Assembly (NCBI GenBank): GCA_033065855.1
Contig: JAVXUO010000518.1
Span: 310,001 to 374,000 of the forward strand
DNA: 64,000 nt
From: Escallonia rubra
Taxonomy: Eukaryota; Streptophyta; Magnoliopsida; Escalloniales; Escalloniaceae
Reading direction: 5' to 3'
Every line of letters begins with the position of its first letter. Within the stretch, counting starts at the first letter, position 1. Shown piece after piece: positions 1 to 10,150 of this stretch. The notes beneath the pieces were generated by a model. It saw only the letters and a list, made by a program, of their open reading frames with translations. It ran no database searches and was not told the DNA's origin. The position numbers were made by a program, and so were the translations under genes.

Positions 1-70
1 CAGCCAGTCAGCGGGAAGTGCTGGTGACTGCATGTCACTCTTCACTTACCCAGACGGTTCAAACCCTCAG

Positions 71-78
71 TTATAAAA
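71..78 (+). promoter_or_regulatory. TATA box of first CXE gene
   Basis: TTATAAAA lies about 47-54 bp upstream of the ATG at 125. Transcription would then start near 100-105 and give a 5' leader of only about 20-25 nt, followed by the pyrimidine-rich stretch TCTCATTTTCTTCTGCA before the ATG. The aligned region of the next paralogue (gene at 2712) has no equally good TATA. Confidence 0.55.
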
Positions 79-124
79 CCTACCGGAAGCACCCTCACCT
101 CTTCACCTCTCATTTTCTTCTGCA

Positions 125-1042
125 ATGGCTTCAATCACAGCCGAAATAACCCATGAATTTCCACCATTTTTTCGCGTCTACAAAGATGGCCGCATTGAAC
201 GCTACCCAGATACAGATAGCCCTTACGTTGAACCAGCCCTCGATCCCGCAACCGGCGTCGAGGCAAGGGACGTCGTGATCTCATCAGAACCCAGCATCAA
301 GGCACGAGTCTTCATGCCCAGAATCAACAGCCCGGAAGAGAAGCTCCCTCTGGTTCTCCATTACCACGGTGGAGCCTTCTGTGTCGGATCACCCTTCAAC
401 GCCGTAACCCACAACTTTTTAACCTCCTTCGTCTCACTGACCCGGGTCATAGTTGTGTCCGTCGACTACAGGCTCGCTCCGGAGAACCCGCTGCCAATCC
501 CGTACGAGGACTCCTGGGCCTCAATGCAGTGGACTGCAGCTCATTTCGGTGGGGAAGGACCCGAACCGTGGATTAACCAGCATGCGGATATGGGCCGGGT
601 TTTCTTGGCGGGCGAGAGTGCAGGAGGGACCATCGCCCATAACATTGCAGTCCGAGCTGGTGCAAAAGGAACAGTGGGTTTTGGTATACGTGGGTTGATC
701 ATCGTTCACCCATTCTTTGCTAACGAAGAGCCGGATGAGTTGATCACGTATTTATACCCGACTTGCGGCGGATTGTTCGATGACCCTATTCTCAACCCGG
801 ACGCCGATCCGGAGTTGTCTAAACTGGGTTGCTCCAGGGTTTTTGTTTCTGTGGCTGAACGGGATTGGTTGAAGCCAAGGGGTTTAAGTTACTACGAGAT
901 CTTGAAGAAAAGTGGGTGTGGAGGGGCAGTGGAATTTGTGGAGACGGAAGGTGAGGACCATTGCTTTCATGTGTTCAACCCAACCTGTGAGAAGGCACTG
1001 GCCCTGACTCAAGCACTGGCTTCTTTCATATATCAAGACTAA
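125..1042 (+). CDS. Plant carboxylesterase (CXE), group A copy 1, intact
   Basis: Intronless 305-residue alpha/beta hydrolase of the plant CXE family (relatives include 2-hydroxyisoflavanone dehydratase, tuliposide-converting enzymes and GID1). The family hydrolyses small carboxylic esters; the substrate cannot be read from sequence. HGGAF at residues 81-85 is the oxyanion-hole motif and GESAG at 163-167 is the nucleophile elbow (Ser165). The other triad members are Asp247 (in AERDWLK) and His279 (in EGEDHCF). A catalytic histidine argues against the GID1 receptor, which lost it. There is no signal peptide, so it is probably cytosolic. The start fits the family N-terminus (HEFPPFFRVYKDG about ten residues in) and follows a TATA box and short leader. 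It is the first of nine same-strand CXE loci and is closest to the gene at 2712. Length is typical (300-330 residues). Confidence 0.93.
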   Translation: MASITAEITHEFPPFFRVYKDGRIERYPDTDSPYVEPALDPATGVEARDVVISSEPSIKARVFMPRINSPEEKLPLVLHYHGGAFCVGSPFNAVTHNFLTSFVSLTRVIVVSVDYRLAPENPLPIPYEDSWASMQWTAAHFGGEGPEPWINQHADMGRVFLAGESAGGTIAHNIAVRAGAKGTVGFGIRGLIIVHPFFANEEPDELITYLYPTCGGLFDDPILNPDADPELSKLGCSRVFVSVAERDWLKPRGLSYYEILKKSGCGGAVEFVETEGEDHCFHVFNPTCEKALALTQALASFIYQD

Positions 1043-2340
1043 ATTACGTCTTCACTCTTTGTGACCAAGTGGAAGTTCCCATTTATGATTTTACTCCTGC
1101 GAAGTTTCAAGGAAGAATTGCAATTTCTCAAGGGTTGTTATTATTCGACCACCGTTTCACGCCTGTTATTCGATTCAAATATATTTGAGATGGATTGTAT
1201 TCTTATGGTGATGCTATAATTCAATATCTAAAAATGTACTCCAGTAAGTCATAAGTAGTACTCTAAAATTACAAAAGTGTAAAAAAAAAAAAAGAGGAAG
1301 CAAAGTATGCCTTTGCTACCAATATACCAAAAAGACCGAGAGAACTCGAGAAGAATCGGTCACTGTACATCTATATGTTTCGACTTTCTTCTTATTTTTA
1401 CTTTTAAGGTTTTCGTTTAGTTGTTTAGCTTACTCATGTGAGCATGAACAAAACTAATGCATATAAAAGTTTTGTAACATAGCATGTATCGATTCATTTC
1501 TGTTTGTTATCTATTTTCAAAAATTTATCGTGAGCCAAATTGAACCTAGATCGGTTTGAGAAATGACAAACAGAACTATTAAGAATGTTTTCGCTGTTTG
1601 AATTGGATTGATTCTAATTGATCGGTTTAAACGATTAGAAACAATTTACAGGGTTTGGGGCCACCCCTATACCTAGGAAGTGTTTGTGCATTTTTCAATT
1701 TCATGCTAACAATTTGATAGAACAAAAAAGTTAATAAAATTAGCCAAAAGACAATGTTCTACTCTCGCAGTTTGACTTAGCACATTTTTCCCTCGTGAAC
1801 GTTCCACCGGGAGGTCAAACTAATAGCTCGGTCATAAAGATCTTTTTTCTTCTCCTTTTTTTCACACTAGTTTATTTATATATGCTTAAGTCATAAAACG
1901 ATCGTGAACAACAAAGGTGTTCATCTTGTGCTAAAAAGGGCGTCTGACCTGTGGCGGGCATGAATATATTAGCTTGATCAGGAATTTGGTCGGCCTTGCT
2001 GTTCAACTTTACAATAAAGTCCGAAGTCGGTAGACGGCTGAACCTTCGGCTACTAAATTTGCAGATCGAAGATGTTTGAGAAAGTCTTCGACAACGGTCT
2101 TCTATTTATATCCTCACAACTTCCTTTGGACCATAAAAGGTCCAATAAGTACCCAGGTCCATCTCTGGAAAACAGGACCGAAGATTAAAGAAACATAACG
2201 TGGCGGACCAGACTCCACCCAAATCACTCAGCCTGCTACAATGAATGATTTTAGCTACAATCCTAACTACAGCATTTGTGTAAAACTTTTAACCAAAATT
2301 TCTTAACGTTATTAATTAAAAGTCAATAAAAAAGTATAGC
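1043..2340. other. Intergenic, 3' flank of first CXE
   Basis: No gene seen. About 1150-1510 resembles 11400-11580 and 17700-18060, so it belongs to the duplicated array unit. It shares CGCCTGTTATTCGATT and a degraded stretch around CATATAAA.TTTT.TAACAT. About 1900-2230 is less AT-rich and looks like old repeat DNA, but I could not assign it to a family. Confidence 0.5.
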
Positions 2341-2353
2341 GATCGTCATCTAT

Positions 2354-2548
2354 CTTTTTTTTGCTCTGACTATCCGGTATCCGGACACTACATTGGAGCC
2401 GACTAATCCGGGTTCGAACCGGGTGGCCACATGGGTGACAAAGCTCTCCCTACAAGTTTTTAACGCAGCTACATTCCCAGAGCTCGAACTCGAGACCTCT
2501 GGTTAAGCTAAGAAAACCCTCTATCAGCTGACATACGCGCTTGGTGAT
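2354..2548 (-). mobile_element. tRNA-derived SINE (family 1, copy 1)
   Basis: Read on the minus strand, it starts with a tRNA-like head ending CACCAAGCGCG. This is followed by a box A-like TATGTCAGCTGATAGAGG, a box B-like GAGTTCGAGCTC, and a short A-tail seen as T-rich sequence at the left end. It is flanked by the 13-bp direct repeat GATCGTCATCTAT at 2341-2353 and 2549-2561, a target-site duplication. A second copy of the same family lies at 9257-9456. It is non-coding and depends on LINE machinery for movement. Confidence 0.8.
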
Positions 2549-2711
2549 GATCGTCATCTATAGCTGTATAAAAAGTTATAGCGCCGAAATATTTTCTCAC
2601 CCAACCCAATTAAATAGGAAGACCGTCGGTGCTGGTAACGGTGGCTCTTTATTCACTTAACCTATCTGCACAAAGCACCCTAACCTTATCACTTCTCCAT
2701 TTTCTTCCGCA

Positions 2712-3623
2712 ATGGCTTCAATCACGGACGAAATAACCCATGAATTCCCACGATTATTTCGAGTCTACAAAGATGGCCGCATTGAACGTTACCCAGCTAG
2801 CCCTTACGTTGAACCAGACCTCGATCCCACAACCGGCGTTGAGTCGAAGGACGTCGTGATCTCGTCAGAACCCAGCATCAAGGCACGAGTTTTCATCCCC
2901 AGAATCGACGACCCAGATGAGAAGCTCCCTCTGGTTCTCCATTACCACGGTGGAGCCTTCTGTATCGGATCACCATTCAACGCCATAACCCACAACTTCT
3001 TAACCTCCTTCGTCTCACAGATCCGGGTCATAGTTGTGTCCGTCGACTACAGACTCGCCCCGGAGAACCCGCTGCCAATCCCTTTCGAGGACTCCTGGGC
3101 ATCAATGCAGTGGGTTGCAGCTCATTTCGCTGGAAAAGGACCAGAACCGTGGATTAACCAGCATGCGGATATGGGCCGGATTTTCTTGGCGGGTGAGAGT
3201 GCTGGAGGGACCATCGCCCATAACATTGCAGTCCGGGCAGGAGCAACAGGAACGGCGGGTTTTGGTGTACGTGGGTTGATAATCATGCACCCGTATTTTG
3301 CTAATGAAGAGCCGGATAAGCTGATCAAGTATATCTACCCGACGTGCAGCGGGTTGTTCGAAGACCCGATTCTCAACCCGGAGGCGGATCCGGATTTGTC
3401 AAAACTGGGTTGCTCCAGGGTGTTTGTTTGTGTGGGCGAACAAGATTGGTTGAAGCCGAGGGGCGTGGGTTATTACGAGATCTTGAAGAGAAGTGGGTAT
3501 GGAGGGACAGTGGAATTTGTGGAGACGGAAGGTGAGAGCCATTGCTTTCACGTGTTCAACCCAGCCTGTGAGAAGGCACTGGCTCTGAATCGAGCAATGG
3601 CTTCTTTCATAAATCAAGACTAA
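2712..3623 (+). CDS. Plant carboxylesterase (CXE), group A copy 2, intact
   Basis: Intronless, 303 residues, very close to the gene at 125; it differs by a two-residue gap near residue 28 and scattered substitutions. The oxyanion motif HGGAF, the elbow GESAG (Ser163), Asp245 in GEQDWLK and His277 in EGESHCF are all present, so it should be an active serine esterase. The start is the ATG aligning with its neighbour, in the context TTCTTCCGCAATGG. Its 5' flank matches gene 1 only near the ATG and lacks that gene's clear TATA box. A wrecked close relative of this gene lies at 11581-13312, whose 3' half is almost identical. Substrate unknown. Confidence 0.93.
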   Translation: MASITDEITHEFPRLFRVYKDGRIERYPASPYVEPDLDPTTGVESKDVVISSEPSIKARVFIPRIDDPDEKLPLVLHYHGGAFCIGSPFNAITHNFLTSFVSQIRVIVVSVDYRLAPENPLPIPFEDSWASMQWVAAHFAGKGPEPWINQHADMGRIFLAGESAGGTIAHNIAVRAGATGTAGFGVRGLIIMHPYFANEEPDKLIKYIYPTCSGLFEDPILNPEADPDLSKLGCSRVFVCVGEQDWLKPRGVGYYEILKRSGYGGTVEFVETEGESHCFHVFNPACEKALALNRAMASFINQD

Positions 3624-4417
3624 ATTACATCTTCATTCGTTGTGATGAACTGGGAGTTCCAATTTATGTTCTTACTCTTGTGAAGCCGCTCTGAAGAATT
3701 GCAATGTCTTAAGGTTAGCTATTACGTCGTATTTGCATCGACAGTTTGTAGAGTAATGACAACTTAATGAATTGTTGTATCAACTGTTCAAGTCACTGGT
3801 AGGATAAGATGGTATGTTATCACTTTTTCGTAAAAAAAGTTTATCGTTAATGTAGAAATTGTCTACTAATAAGGCATTTCTTTGAATGAAAGTATCAGAA
3901 TCCGTGGTACAGAATTCATGCTATTTTTTTTTCTCGATTCGATACGTGCACAACTCACACAACTTCTGCGTGGCCCATACCGTGCATTTATCATAAGCGA
4001 GCTAATTTAATATCTCTAACCTCATTATTTTAGTTTTATTTAGCTTCGTAGGGGAACATAGGAAAACTAAATAAAGAAGATAAAAACTTCTACGGAGTGA
4101 TGGTATACAGTCAAGTCAAGGAGAAAAAATAATTAGTCTTCAGAATAAGCCATATGAGAATGATATTGTTTAGTTTGGTAGAACAATACAGGAAAAAAGG
4201 AAAAAAAAAAAGAAGAAGAAGAAGAAATAAGCTTCTTTAGCATTATTGGATACACAAAAAGAGGGGGAAAAATAAAACAATTTGTGTTAGGTTGCAGCAG
4301 AGGTGGAGTAGGTAGGCAGCACAGAAACAACCCGTGTCCACCCGAAGCTTGCACCCTAATTACACCGTAAGTGATGGCGGAGTTTTAAAAAGAGAGTAAG
4401 ACGTCGTAGGACACTGA
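3624..4417. other. Intergenic, 3' flank of CXE copy 2
   Basis: Non-coding and AT-rich. The stretch from the stop codon to about 4165 is matched by 13313-13785, the 3' flank of the broken copy, up to the shared AATAAGCCATATGAGRATGAT. This marks it as part of the duplicated block. Confidence 0.6.
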
Positions 4418-4589
4418 GGGTTCGTTTGACAAATTTTTTTTTTTTTTTGTTTTTTAGTTTTTAAAGAGAAGCTTAATTTTTTTTTTTATAAAAATAAGTG
4501 GGTGTTTGATAACCCTTTTTTTTATTAAACACCCACTTGTTTTTTATAAAAACAAGCCGGAGGTGGCTGCCGACAGTCTCCGGCGGAGT
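4418..4589. mobile_element. Truncated relative of the foldback/GC-minisatellite element at 20.2-21.0 kb
   Basis: It begins GGGTTCGTTTGACAAA followed by long T runs and AAGTGGGTGTTTGATAACCC, like the left end of the element at 20176. It then contains one unit of that element's GC-rich repeat (GGAGGTGGCTGCCGACAG, TCTCCGGCGG) before stopping. An internal inverted repeat (AAGTGGGTGTTT / AAACACCCACTT) is visible. The right terminus is missing. Confidence 0.6.
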
Positions 4590-4896
4590 AAAATCATAAG
4601 TTCTTGAACTTTGAAGGAAGAAATGCATTGTCTCAAGGGCAGCTATTATATCAGATTCACAATTACCGTTTTTAGAGTAATGACAGCTTCCATCTGAATG
4701 GTTGTACCAACCGTTCAGTGAGTACTAGTCTTTAGAATAAGCAATGTGAGGTTGAAATTGTTTAATTTTGTAGAGGAATACAGGAAGAAAAAAATATATA
4801 TAACGAATCGAGCGCTTGTTGCTTGCATACGTCTGTTACGTTGAACTCTTAACCTACCGGGGACTTGTCTTATATCCAAACAACCTTAACGCAACC

Positions 4897-4906
4897 TTAT
4901 AAAATA
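4897..4906 (+). promoter_or_regulatory. TATA box of third CXE gene
   Basis: TTATAAAATA lies 53-62 bp upstream of the ATG at 4959, at nearly the same spacing as in the first CXE gene. It predicts a leader of about 25-30 nt. Confidence 0.5.
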
Positions 4907-4958
4907 TAAGACAAGACATCAACTCATTCACCAAGCCAGTCTCCTACATTCGACTGCA

Positions 4959-5867
4959 ATGGATCCGATCGCCGACGACGTAGCCCATGAATTCCGACCG
5001 TTTATCCGAGTATACAAAGACGGCCGCATCGAGCGCTTCCCAGCCCGCCCTCTCGTCCCACCAGCACTCGACCCCATCACCGGCGTTCAGTCTAAGGACG
5101 TCGAGATCTCATCAGAACCCGCCATCAAAGCACGCATCTTCATCCCCAAAACCAACGGTCCGGATCAGAAGCTCCCCCTGCTCCTCCACTACCACGGTGG
5201 AGCCTTCTGCATTGGATCACCCTTCGACGACGTCAGCCAAACCTTCCTTACAACTCTAGTCTCCCAGTCAAATGTGGTTGCCATATCCGTTGACTACAGA
5301 CTCGCTCCGGATCACCCACTACCAATCGCGCACCACGACTCCTGGAGCGCGTTGCAGTGGATTGCCGCCCATGCCGATGGTAAAGGACCCGACCCCTGGA
5401 TCAACCGGTACGCCGATCTGGGTCGGGTTTTCTTGGCCGGAGAGAGCGCCGGGGCGAACTTGGCCCACTATGTTGCCGTCCGAGCTGGTGCTACGGGACT
5501 GGTTGGCGTCAAGCTAAACGGGCTAATAATGCTTCACTCGTACTTTGTGACAAGTGAACCCGAAGCTATTATGCCGTACTTGTATCCAACGTGTAGTGGG
5601 TTGGATGACCCGCTGCTGAACCCGGGGGCGGATCCAGATCTGGCAAAGCTGGGTTGCCCGAAGGTGTTTCTCTGCGTGGCTGAGAACGACTGGCTGAAGC
5701 AGAGGGGTCTGGACTACTATGAGATGTTGAAAAAAAGTGGGTGGGGAGGGACAGTGGAGTTTATGGAGAATGAAGGAGAGGGTCATTGCTTCCATCTGTT
5801 CAATCCAACTTGTGAGAAGGCTCTGGATCTGTTCCAAGCATTGGAATCTTTCATAAACCAAAAATAG
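4959..5867 (+). CDS. Plant carboxylesterase (CXE), group A copy 3, intact
   Basis: Intronless, 302 residues, the most diverged group A member. HGGAF sits at 79-83 and the elbow GESAGAN at 161-167 (Ser163). Asp244 in AENDWLKQRG and His276 in EGEGHCFHLF complete the triad. The elbow context ESAGANLAH resembles group B more than the ESAGGTIAH of copies 1 and 2, so the gene is intermediate between the subgroups. GC content, especially at third positions, is higher than in copies 1 and 2. There is no signal peptide or membrane segment. Its counterpart is missing from the second array unit, where the junction at about 13785 skips this gene. Substrate unknown. Confidence 0.93.
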   Translation: MDPIADDVAHEFRPFIRVYKDGRIERFPARPLVPPALDPITGVQSKDVEISSEPAIKARIFIPKTNGPDQKLPLLLHYHGGAFCIGSPFDDVSQTFLTTLVSQSNVVAISVDYRLAPDHPLPIAHHDSWSALQWIAAHADGKGPDPWINRYADLGRVFLAGESAGANLAHYVAVRAGATGLVGVKLNGLIMLHSYFVTSEPEAIMPYLYPTCSGLDDPLLNPGADPDLAKLGCPKVFLCVAENDWLKQRGLDYYEMLKKSGWGGTVEFMENEGEGHCFHLFNPTCEKALDLFQALESFINQK

Positions 5868-6559
5868 AACTTCCATCTATCTGTCGTACAAGTGCAGGAG
5901 AAATGATAGAGACTTTGAAGGATAATTTCAAAATCGCTATTTTGAATCTTGGTATAGACAGATTATATCAAATTTCACTTTTCATTATTATAGGGAAAAA
6001 AAAAAAAAACCTTATCCATGATATGTTTTATATTTTGCCCTCCTGGGCTTACAAAATATTGTTAACCTTATGGTCTTCTCCTCCATATTAATTAATAAAA
6101 AAAATTCAAGTGTAAGCATTTTCCTTTCTTCACCGTTTTAGCTTCTCTTGACAACGTTGTTGAACTATTTTTGCAAAAATGACCAAGAATTAAAACAACA
6201 GAAATTGATTTAAAACACTTGCAACTTCGATTGACAATTCTAGAAACATTCCCATTGAGTATCTGATGACAATTATTCTAGTATTATTATGCATTAAGCT
6301 TTTTAAACTTAAAAACAGAAAATAGATCATAAAAACGATGTCCGAAAGTACCAACTTCTTTGGTGAATGCGTCAATGTAGCACGTATGCTAAAATGCCAT
6401 CAAGAACGGATGAGTACCTAAGTTCATAGATTCTACACTCCAAACAACTTTCCTTTTTTATATATATAATTAGAGAAGAGTACTAATAAAATAAAGAGTC
6501 ACAGAATTCTTGTCAAGTCAGCTATTCTTAATTCTACATTTTTTAACATCACACAATAA

Positions 6560-6671
6560 AAGGAAAGTTGTTTGGATGGGAGAGGTACCACCAGTTGTAA
6601 TGCCCTCCATACTCAAGGATTGTGAATTTTTCAATCAATAATACCGTTGCCTTAAAAAAAAAAAAAAAACA
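6560..6671 (+). mobile_element. Short poly(A)-tailed insertion, probable 5'-truncated LINE tail
   Basis: The homologous stretch near 13797-13840 lacks about 100 bp that are present here. The extra DNA ends TCAATAATACCGTTGCCTTA followed by about 15 A, like the 3' end of a plant non-LTR retrotransposon. It is too short to show coding domains, and the target duplication is not clear. Confidence 0.45.
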
Positions 6672-6912
6672 GTTAAAAATTAAATTGGCAAGTGACCGAG
6701 CAAATCAAGAATAAATCCTTCTTTCAATATAATCAAACCACAAAACAAAACAAAACAAACCAAGAGGTCTCTATCCCTGCAAAAGATCTGTAGCCTTTCA
6801 CTGCTACTTCTGACCACCATTTGAATTTAAAACCAACCAAGTCGCCAAAAAAGGAAAAGTTTAAGTTGCATTCATCTTCTTCCTTTCTCCCTACTCCCTC
6901 TTTCTCTCCGCA

Positions 6913-7822
6913 ATGGACTCGACCGCAACCGACGTAGCCCACGACTTCTACCCATGGTTCCGTGTCTACAAAGACGGCACGTCGACAGATTCCTCGGCAG
7001 CCCCTTCGTCCCCGCATCGGACTACCACCAGACCCTCGCCGTCCGATCCAAAGACATCGCTATATCCACCGCCTCCGCCCGCCTCTTCCTACCAAAAACT
7101 ACCGAGCCAAACGAAAAACTCCCCCTCCTCATCTACATCCACGGCGGCGCCTTCTCTTCCGCCTACCACAACTATCTCAGTTCCCTTGTCGAGGAATCCA
7201 ACGTCATCGCCGTCTCCATCGAGTACAGATTGGCCCCTGAACCCCCGATCCCCGCTTGCTACGAAGACTGCTACGCAGTCATGAAATGGGTCGCTCAGCA
7301 TAATAATAGCGGTGACCGACCCGGATTGGATCCATGGTTAAATGAGCATGCTGATTTGGGAAGGTTTACTTGGCTGGTGACAGTGCTGGAGCTAACTTAG
7401 CGCATAACATGGTGGTACGAGCTGACGGTGACGGTGATGGGTTAAAGAAGATTTCGGGTATGGTTCTGATCCATCCGTATTTCGGGAACGAGGAGCCTGA
7501 TAAGTTGTGGGAGTTCATCTGCTCCGATAGTGGTGGGGTAAATGACCCGAGACTGAACCCGGCTGCGCATTCTGGTTTGGTGTCCAAGCTGGGGTGCGAG
7601 AAGGTACTGATCTGTACTGCGGGTAAAGATTTTTTAAGGGACAGGGGGTGGAGTTACTACGCGGCGTTGAAGGAGAGTGGGTGGGGAGGTGCGGTGGAGA
7701 TTTTGGAGACGGAAGGGGAGGGGCATGTCTTCCATCTGTTCAACCCAACTTCCGACAAGGCCAAGGCCATGATGAAATTGATTGCTTCATTCATCAATCC
7801 GACCAATGCCGCCTCTTTGTGA
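6913..7822 (+). pseudogene. CXE group B copy 1, frameshifted pseudogene
   Basis: Closest to the intact gene at 14142. Three lesions are visible by comparison. A single C is missing near 6979 (GACGGCACG versus GACGGCCACG), which shifts the frame after residue 22. An 18-bp in-frame deletion near 7155, right after the oxyanion HGGAF motif, lies between two CTTCTC repeats and suggests replication slippage. One T is missing near 7357 (GATTTGGG versus GATTTTGGG), just before the nucleophile elbow. There is also a 6-bp in-frame gain (GACGGT) at about 7425. Downstream of the second frameshift the frame is open to the normal stop, with GDSAG and the catalytic Asp and His intact. Two separate 1-nt losses make an assembly error less likely but do not exclude it. 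Confidence 0.85.
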
Positions 7823-9240
7823 GAAAGACGGTGGGCTATTTTTGCATAAATTACGCTGCATTGGTTCTTGCTTGTTGTGATTCGATGTTATGAGAAGTTT
7901 AAGGATTTGAAGTCGTGTACTGAGCTTAAAGAACTGCTGCCTCCATCGTAGCAAGACAGTGTGCTTCAGTCAGCCTTACAGTATGCAACAATGAAGTAAG
8001 TGTTTTAGTTGCTTTTGTTCCATTTGAATGTAAGGGTTTAGGCCAAGTCACTGCTGTTGCAGCTTTACTAGTAAGTTCTGCATTGTTAGTTGTTCTTCAC
8101 CGTTGAATAACAGAGTTCAATTTCATGTGAATTCTACTCAAAAGTGGTTATAGCACAGTTCCGAAGTGAGGCGTAGGAGGGATGAGGTTAAATTTCAATA
8201 CAAATCGCTTTTAACGAGTTTAGCAACCATTTGAGAGTGCAAATTTCTTCTCTCAAGTTATGTTGGATTATTTTAATAAAAATTGTTATGGCTTTCTTAC
8301 AAATAATTATTGTGGTAGTTGCAATATTTATGGTGATTCTCTTAACACACGGAGAAAATATTTGATGGTTATCTAATACCATGTCATCAGCATATGTCAA
8401 TATAACTGTGCCAACTAAACAATAATTTTTACGTAGTGGGGCAGCAGTTAACTTCACTTATTGTTTACCATGGTTTACACTTAACCTGATAACAAACATA
8501 TGCCCAGTGTTCAAATTCAATTTATGGCCGATGGTGAAGCAATTCCTGCAATTTAGGGTGAAGGCGAGGGCGATGATGAGGAAAATGCAGCGGGGGGTAA
8601 GGCGATTGGGTGGTGGATTACATTAGAGGAGAGGGTAACTTTCAGATTGAACTAAATTCATCTTTTATCCTGTCCTCTTTCATTTAAGATTTGTTTACAG
8701 CGATTGCGGTGGTGATGAAGTAGTTGTTGTGGGCGGCGGCGGTGGTGCAGCCCTGGTTGCGGACGACCGGTGGTGGTACAACCATGGTTGTGGATGGGGG
8801 GTGGTGGTGCAGCCGTGGGTAGACCTCATCTGAAAACAATTACAGTAATAAATGTGAGATCATGCTAAATATAACCATAAATACATGGCCGGGGGTGGCG
8901 CATATGTGGTGATCGGTAGCTTAGTCGTGATGGTGACCGGAAGTGAAAATTAGGTGTGGTGGTATGCTCAACGATGGACCTAAGTGTACATAGAGAAGAT
9001 GAATGACAGAGTAGTTTTGTATATTATTAGTCACAGTCAACCATGGTTAATAAGCTGGACATTTAGTCCACAACTGTTATTAGTTGTCATAATTTTATTG
9101 ATAGTTTAACACCACGTATGCTGATGACACGGTGGTAGACAATCACTGAATATTTTTTCGTGATTATTGTGAGAGTTGCAATATTTATGTTTGAGCAAGT
9201 TGTCACGTTCATGTGCATTAAGTTGTCCCGAGGAAGTGAA
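7823..9240. other. Group B 3' flank, copy 1
   Basis: Non-coding. It is collinear with 15066-15735 and, more weakly, with 32149-32960, for example the shared AGACAGTGTGCTTCAGTCAGCC, which is followed by a T-rich tract in all three. About 8500-9000, rich in GGTGGTG, is absent from the second copy, so it is an insertion here or a deletion there. No coding signal seen. Confidence 0.6.
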
Positions 9241-9256
9241 TGTATTCATGCACATT

Positions 9257-9456
9257 TTTTTTTTTTTTGGTTAGACCACCCGGTTTCCGGACACCACATT
9301 GGGAGCCGACTAATCCGGGTTCGAGCCGGGCAGGACCACATGGGCGGCAAAGCTCTCCCTACCAAGTTTTAACACAGCTGCATTCTCAGGGCTCGAACAC
9401 GAGACCTCTGGTTAAGCTAGGACAACCCCTTACCAGCTGACCTACGCGCTTGGTGG
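9257..9456 (-). mobile_element. tRNA-derived SINE (family 1, copy 2)
   Basis: Same family as the element at 2354. Minus-strand head CACCAAGCGCGTAGGTCAGC with box A-like TAGGTCAGCTGGTAAGGG, box B-like GTGTTCGAGCCC, and a terminal A-tail (T run at 9257-9268). It is bounded by a perfect 16-bp target duplication, TGTATTCATGCACATT, at 9241-9256 and 9457-9472. The paralogous flank near 15739-15753 has one uninterrupted copy of this target, so the SINE arrived after the flank was duplicated. Confidence 0.9.
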
Positions 9457-9472
9457 TGTATTCATGCACATT

Positions 9473-10141
9473 GCACCATATATATTGGTAACCTTTTTAG
9501 ACTTAGCACGCTCTCTTTTAGTTCAAGCAGGCCGTCAAGATTGGGTTCTAAGATGCTTGAGAAATTCCTTTTCATGGTCCATACGTCCTCTCACACAAAG
9601 GGTTATTTCAAGTAACACTTTTATCTCCTTCAGTGATGTGTTGAACTTGTATCTTTATAATGGTCATTATTTCTAGCAATCTATTCTTGGACTAAGAAGA
9701 GTGTTGTGTGAACTTTGACTTCTCTTCTGGTGCAAAGTTGGGTTGTTGTATCTTAAATGTGACATGCTGATACATTTTATCAAAACACAACCGTTGGAGC
9801 GCAAACCGTTTTAAAGGGAACGACTAATCCACGCTTTAATCTGGCGTTAACATACATGTCTCTAAGGCATTCAATATAGATCCATTGAACCCTTAATGAT
9901 ATTTTACATGGCAAGAACAATGTCGTGTTATGAAGACCACCGAGATAAATGTAACTTTCGACCTTAGAACTAAAGAAGGTAATTATTCATGTAATTTTCT
10001 TTATTTTTATTTTTTATACGAGCTCACTAACATATCATGTTTATTACTCCGTATTAGGTACTAATTTCCAACGACAGATGTCGCAAGAAGTATGGGTGAC
10101 ATAATGTTTTTTGACCATATTACTTCGTGACTGAAGCTTGA
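9473..10141. other. Group B distal flank, copy 1
   Basis: Non-coding. It is collinear with 15754-16050 plus 17400-17633 and with 33200-33800. It contains the empty counterpart (about 9899-9907, GATATTTTACATGGC) of the hAT insertion found in the second copy. Confidence 0.6.
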
Positions 10142-10150
10142 TATATAATT

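Noticed and set aside
521..709. Open frames antisense to or out of frame with CXE genes (also at 3102, 3399, 5523, 7089, 22335, 31154, 35596 and elsewhere)
   Set aside because: They recur at the same relative place in every paralogue, as expected from GC-rich codon use, and have no family similarity of their own.
125..1042. GID1 gibberellin receptor identity for the CXE genes
   Set aside because: GID1 lacks the catalytic histidine. These genes keep the full Ser-Asp-His triad and lack GID1's N-terminal lid sequence.
9257..9456. Box A and box B sequences suggesting a tRNA gene
   Set aside because: There is no cloverleaf or acceptor stem. The element is about 200 bp with an A-tail and target duplication, so it is a tRNA-derived SINE. 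The same applies to 2354-2548 and 32984-33198.
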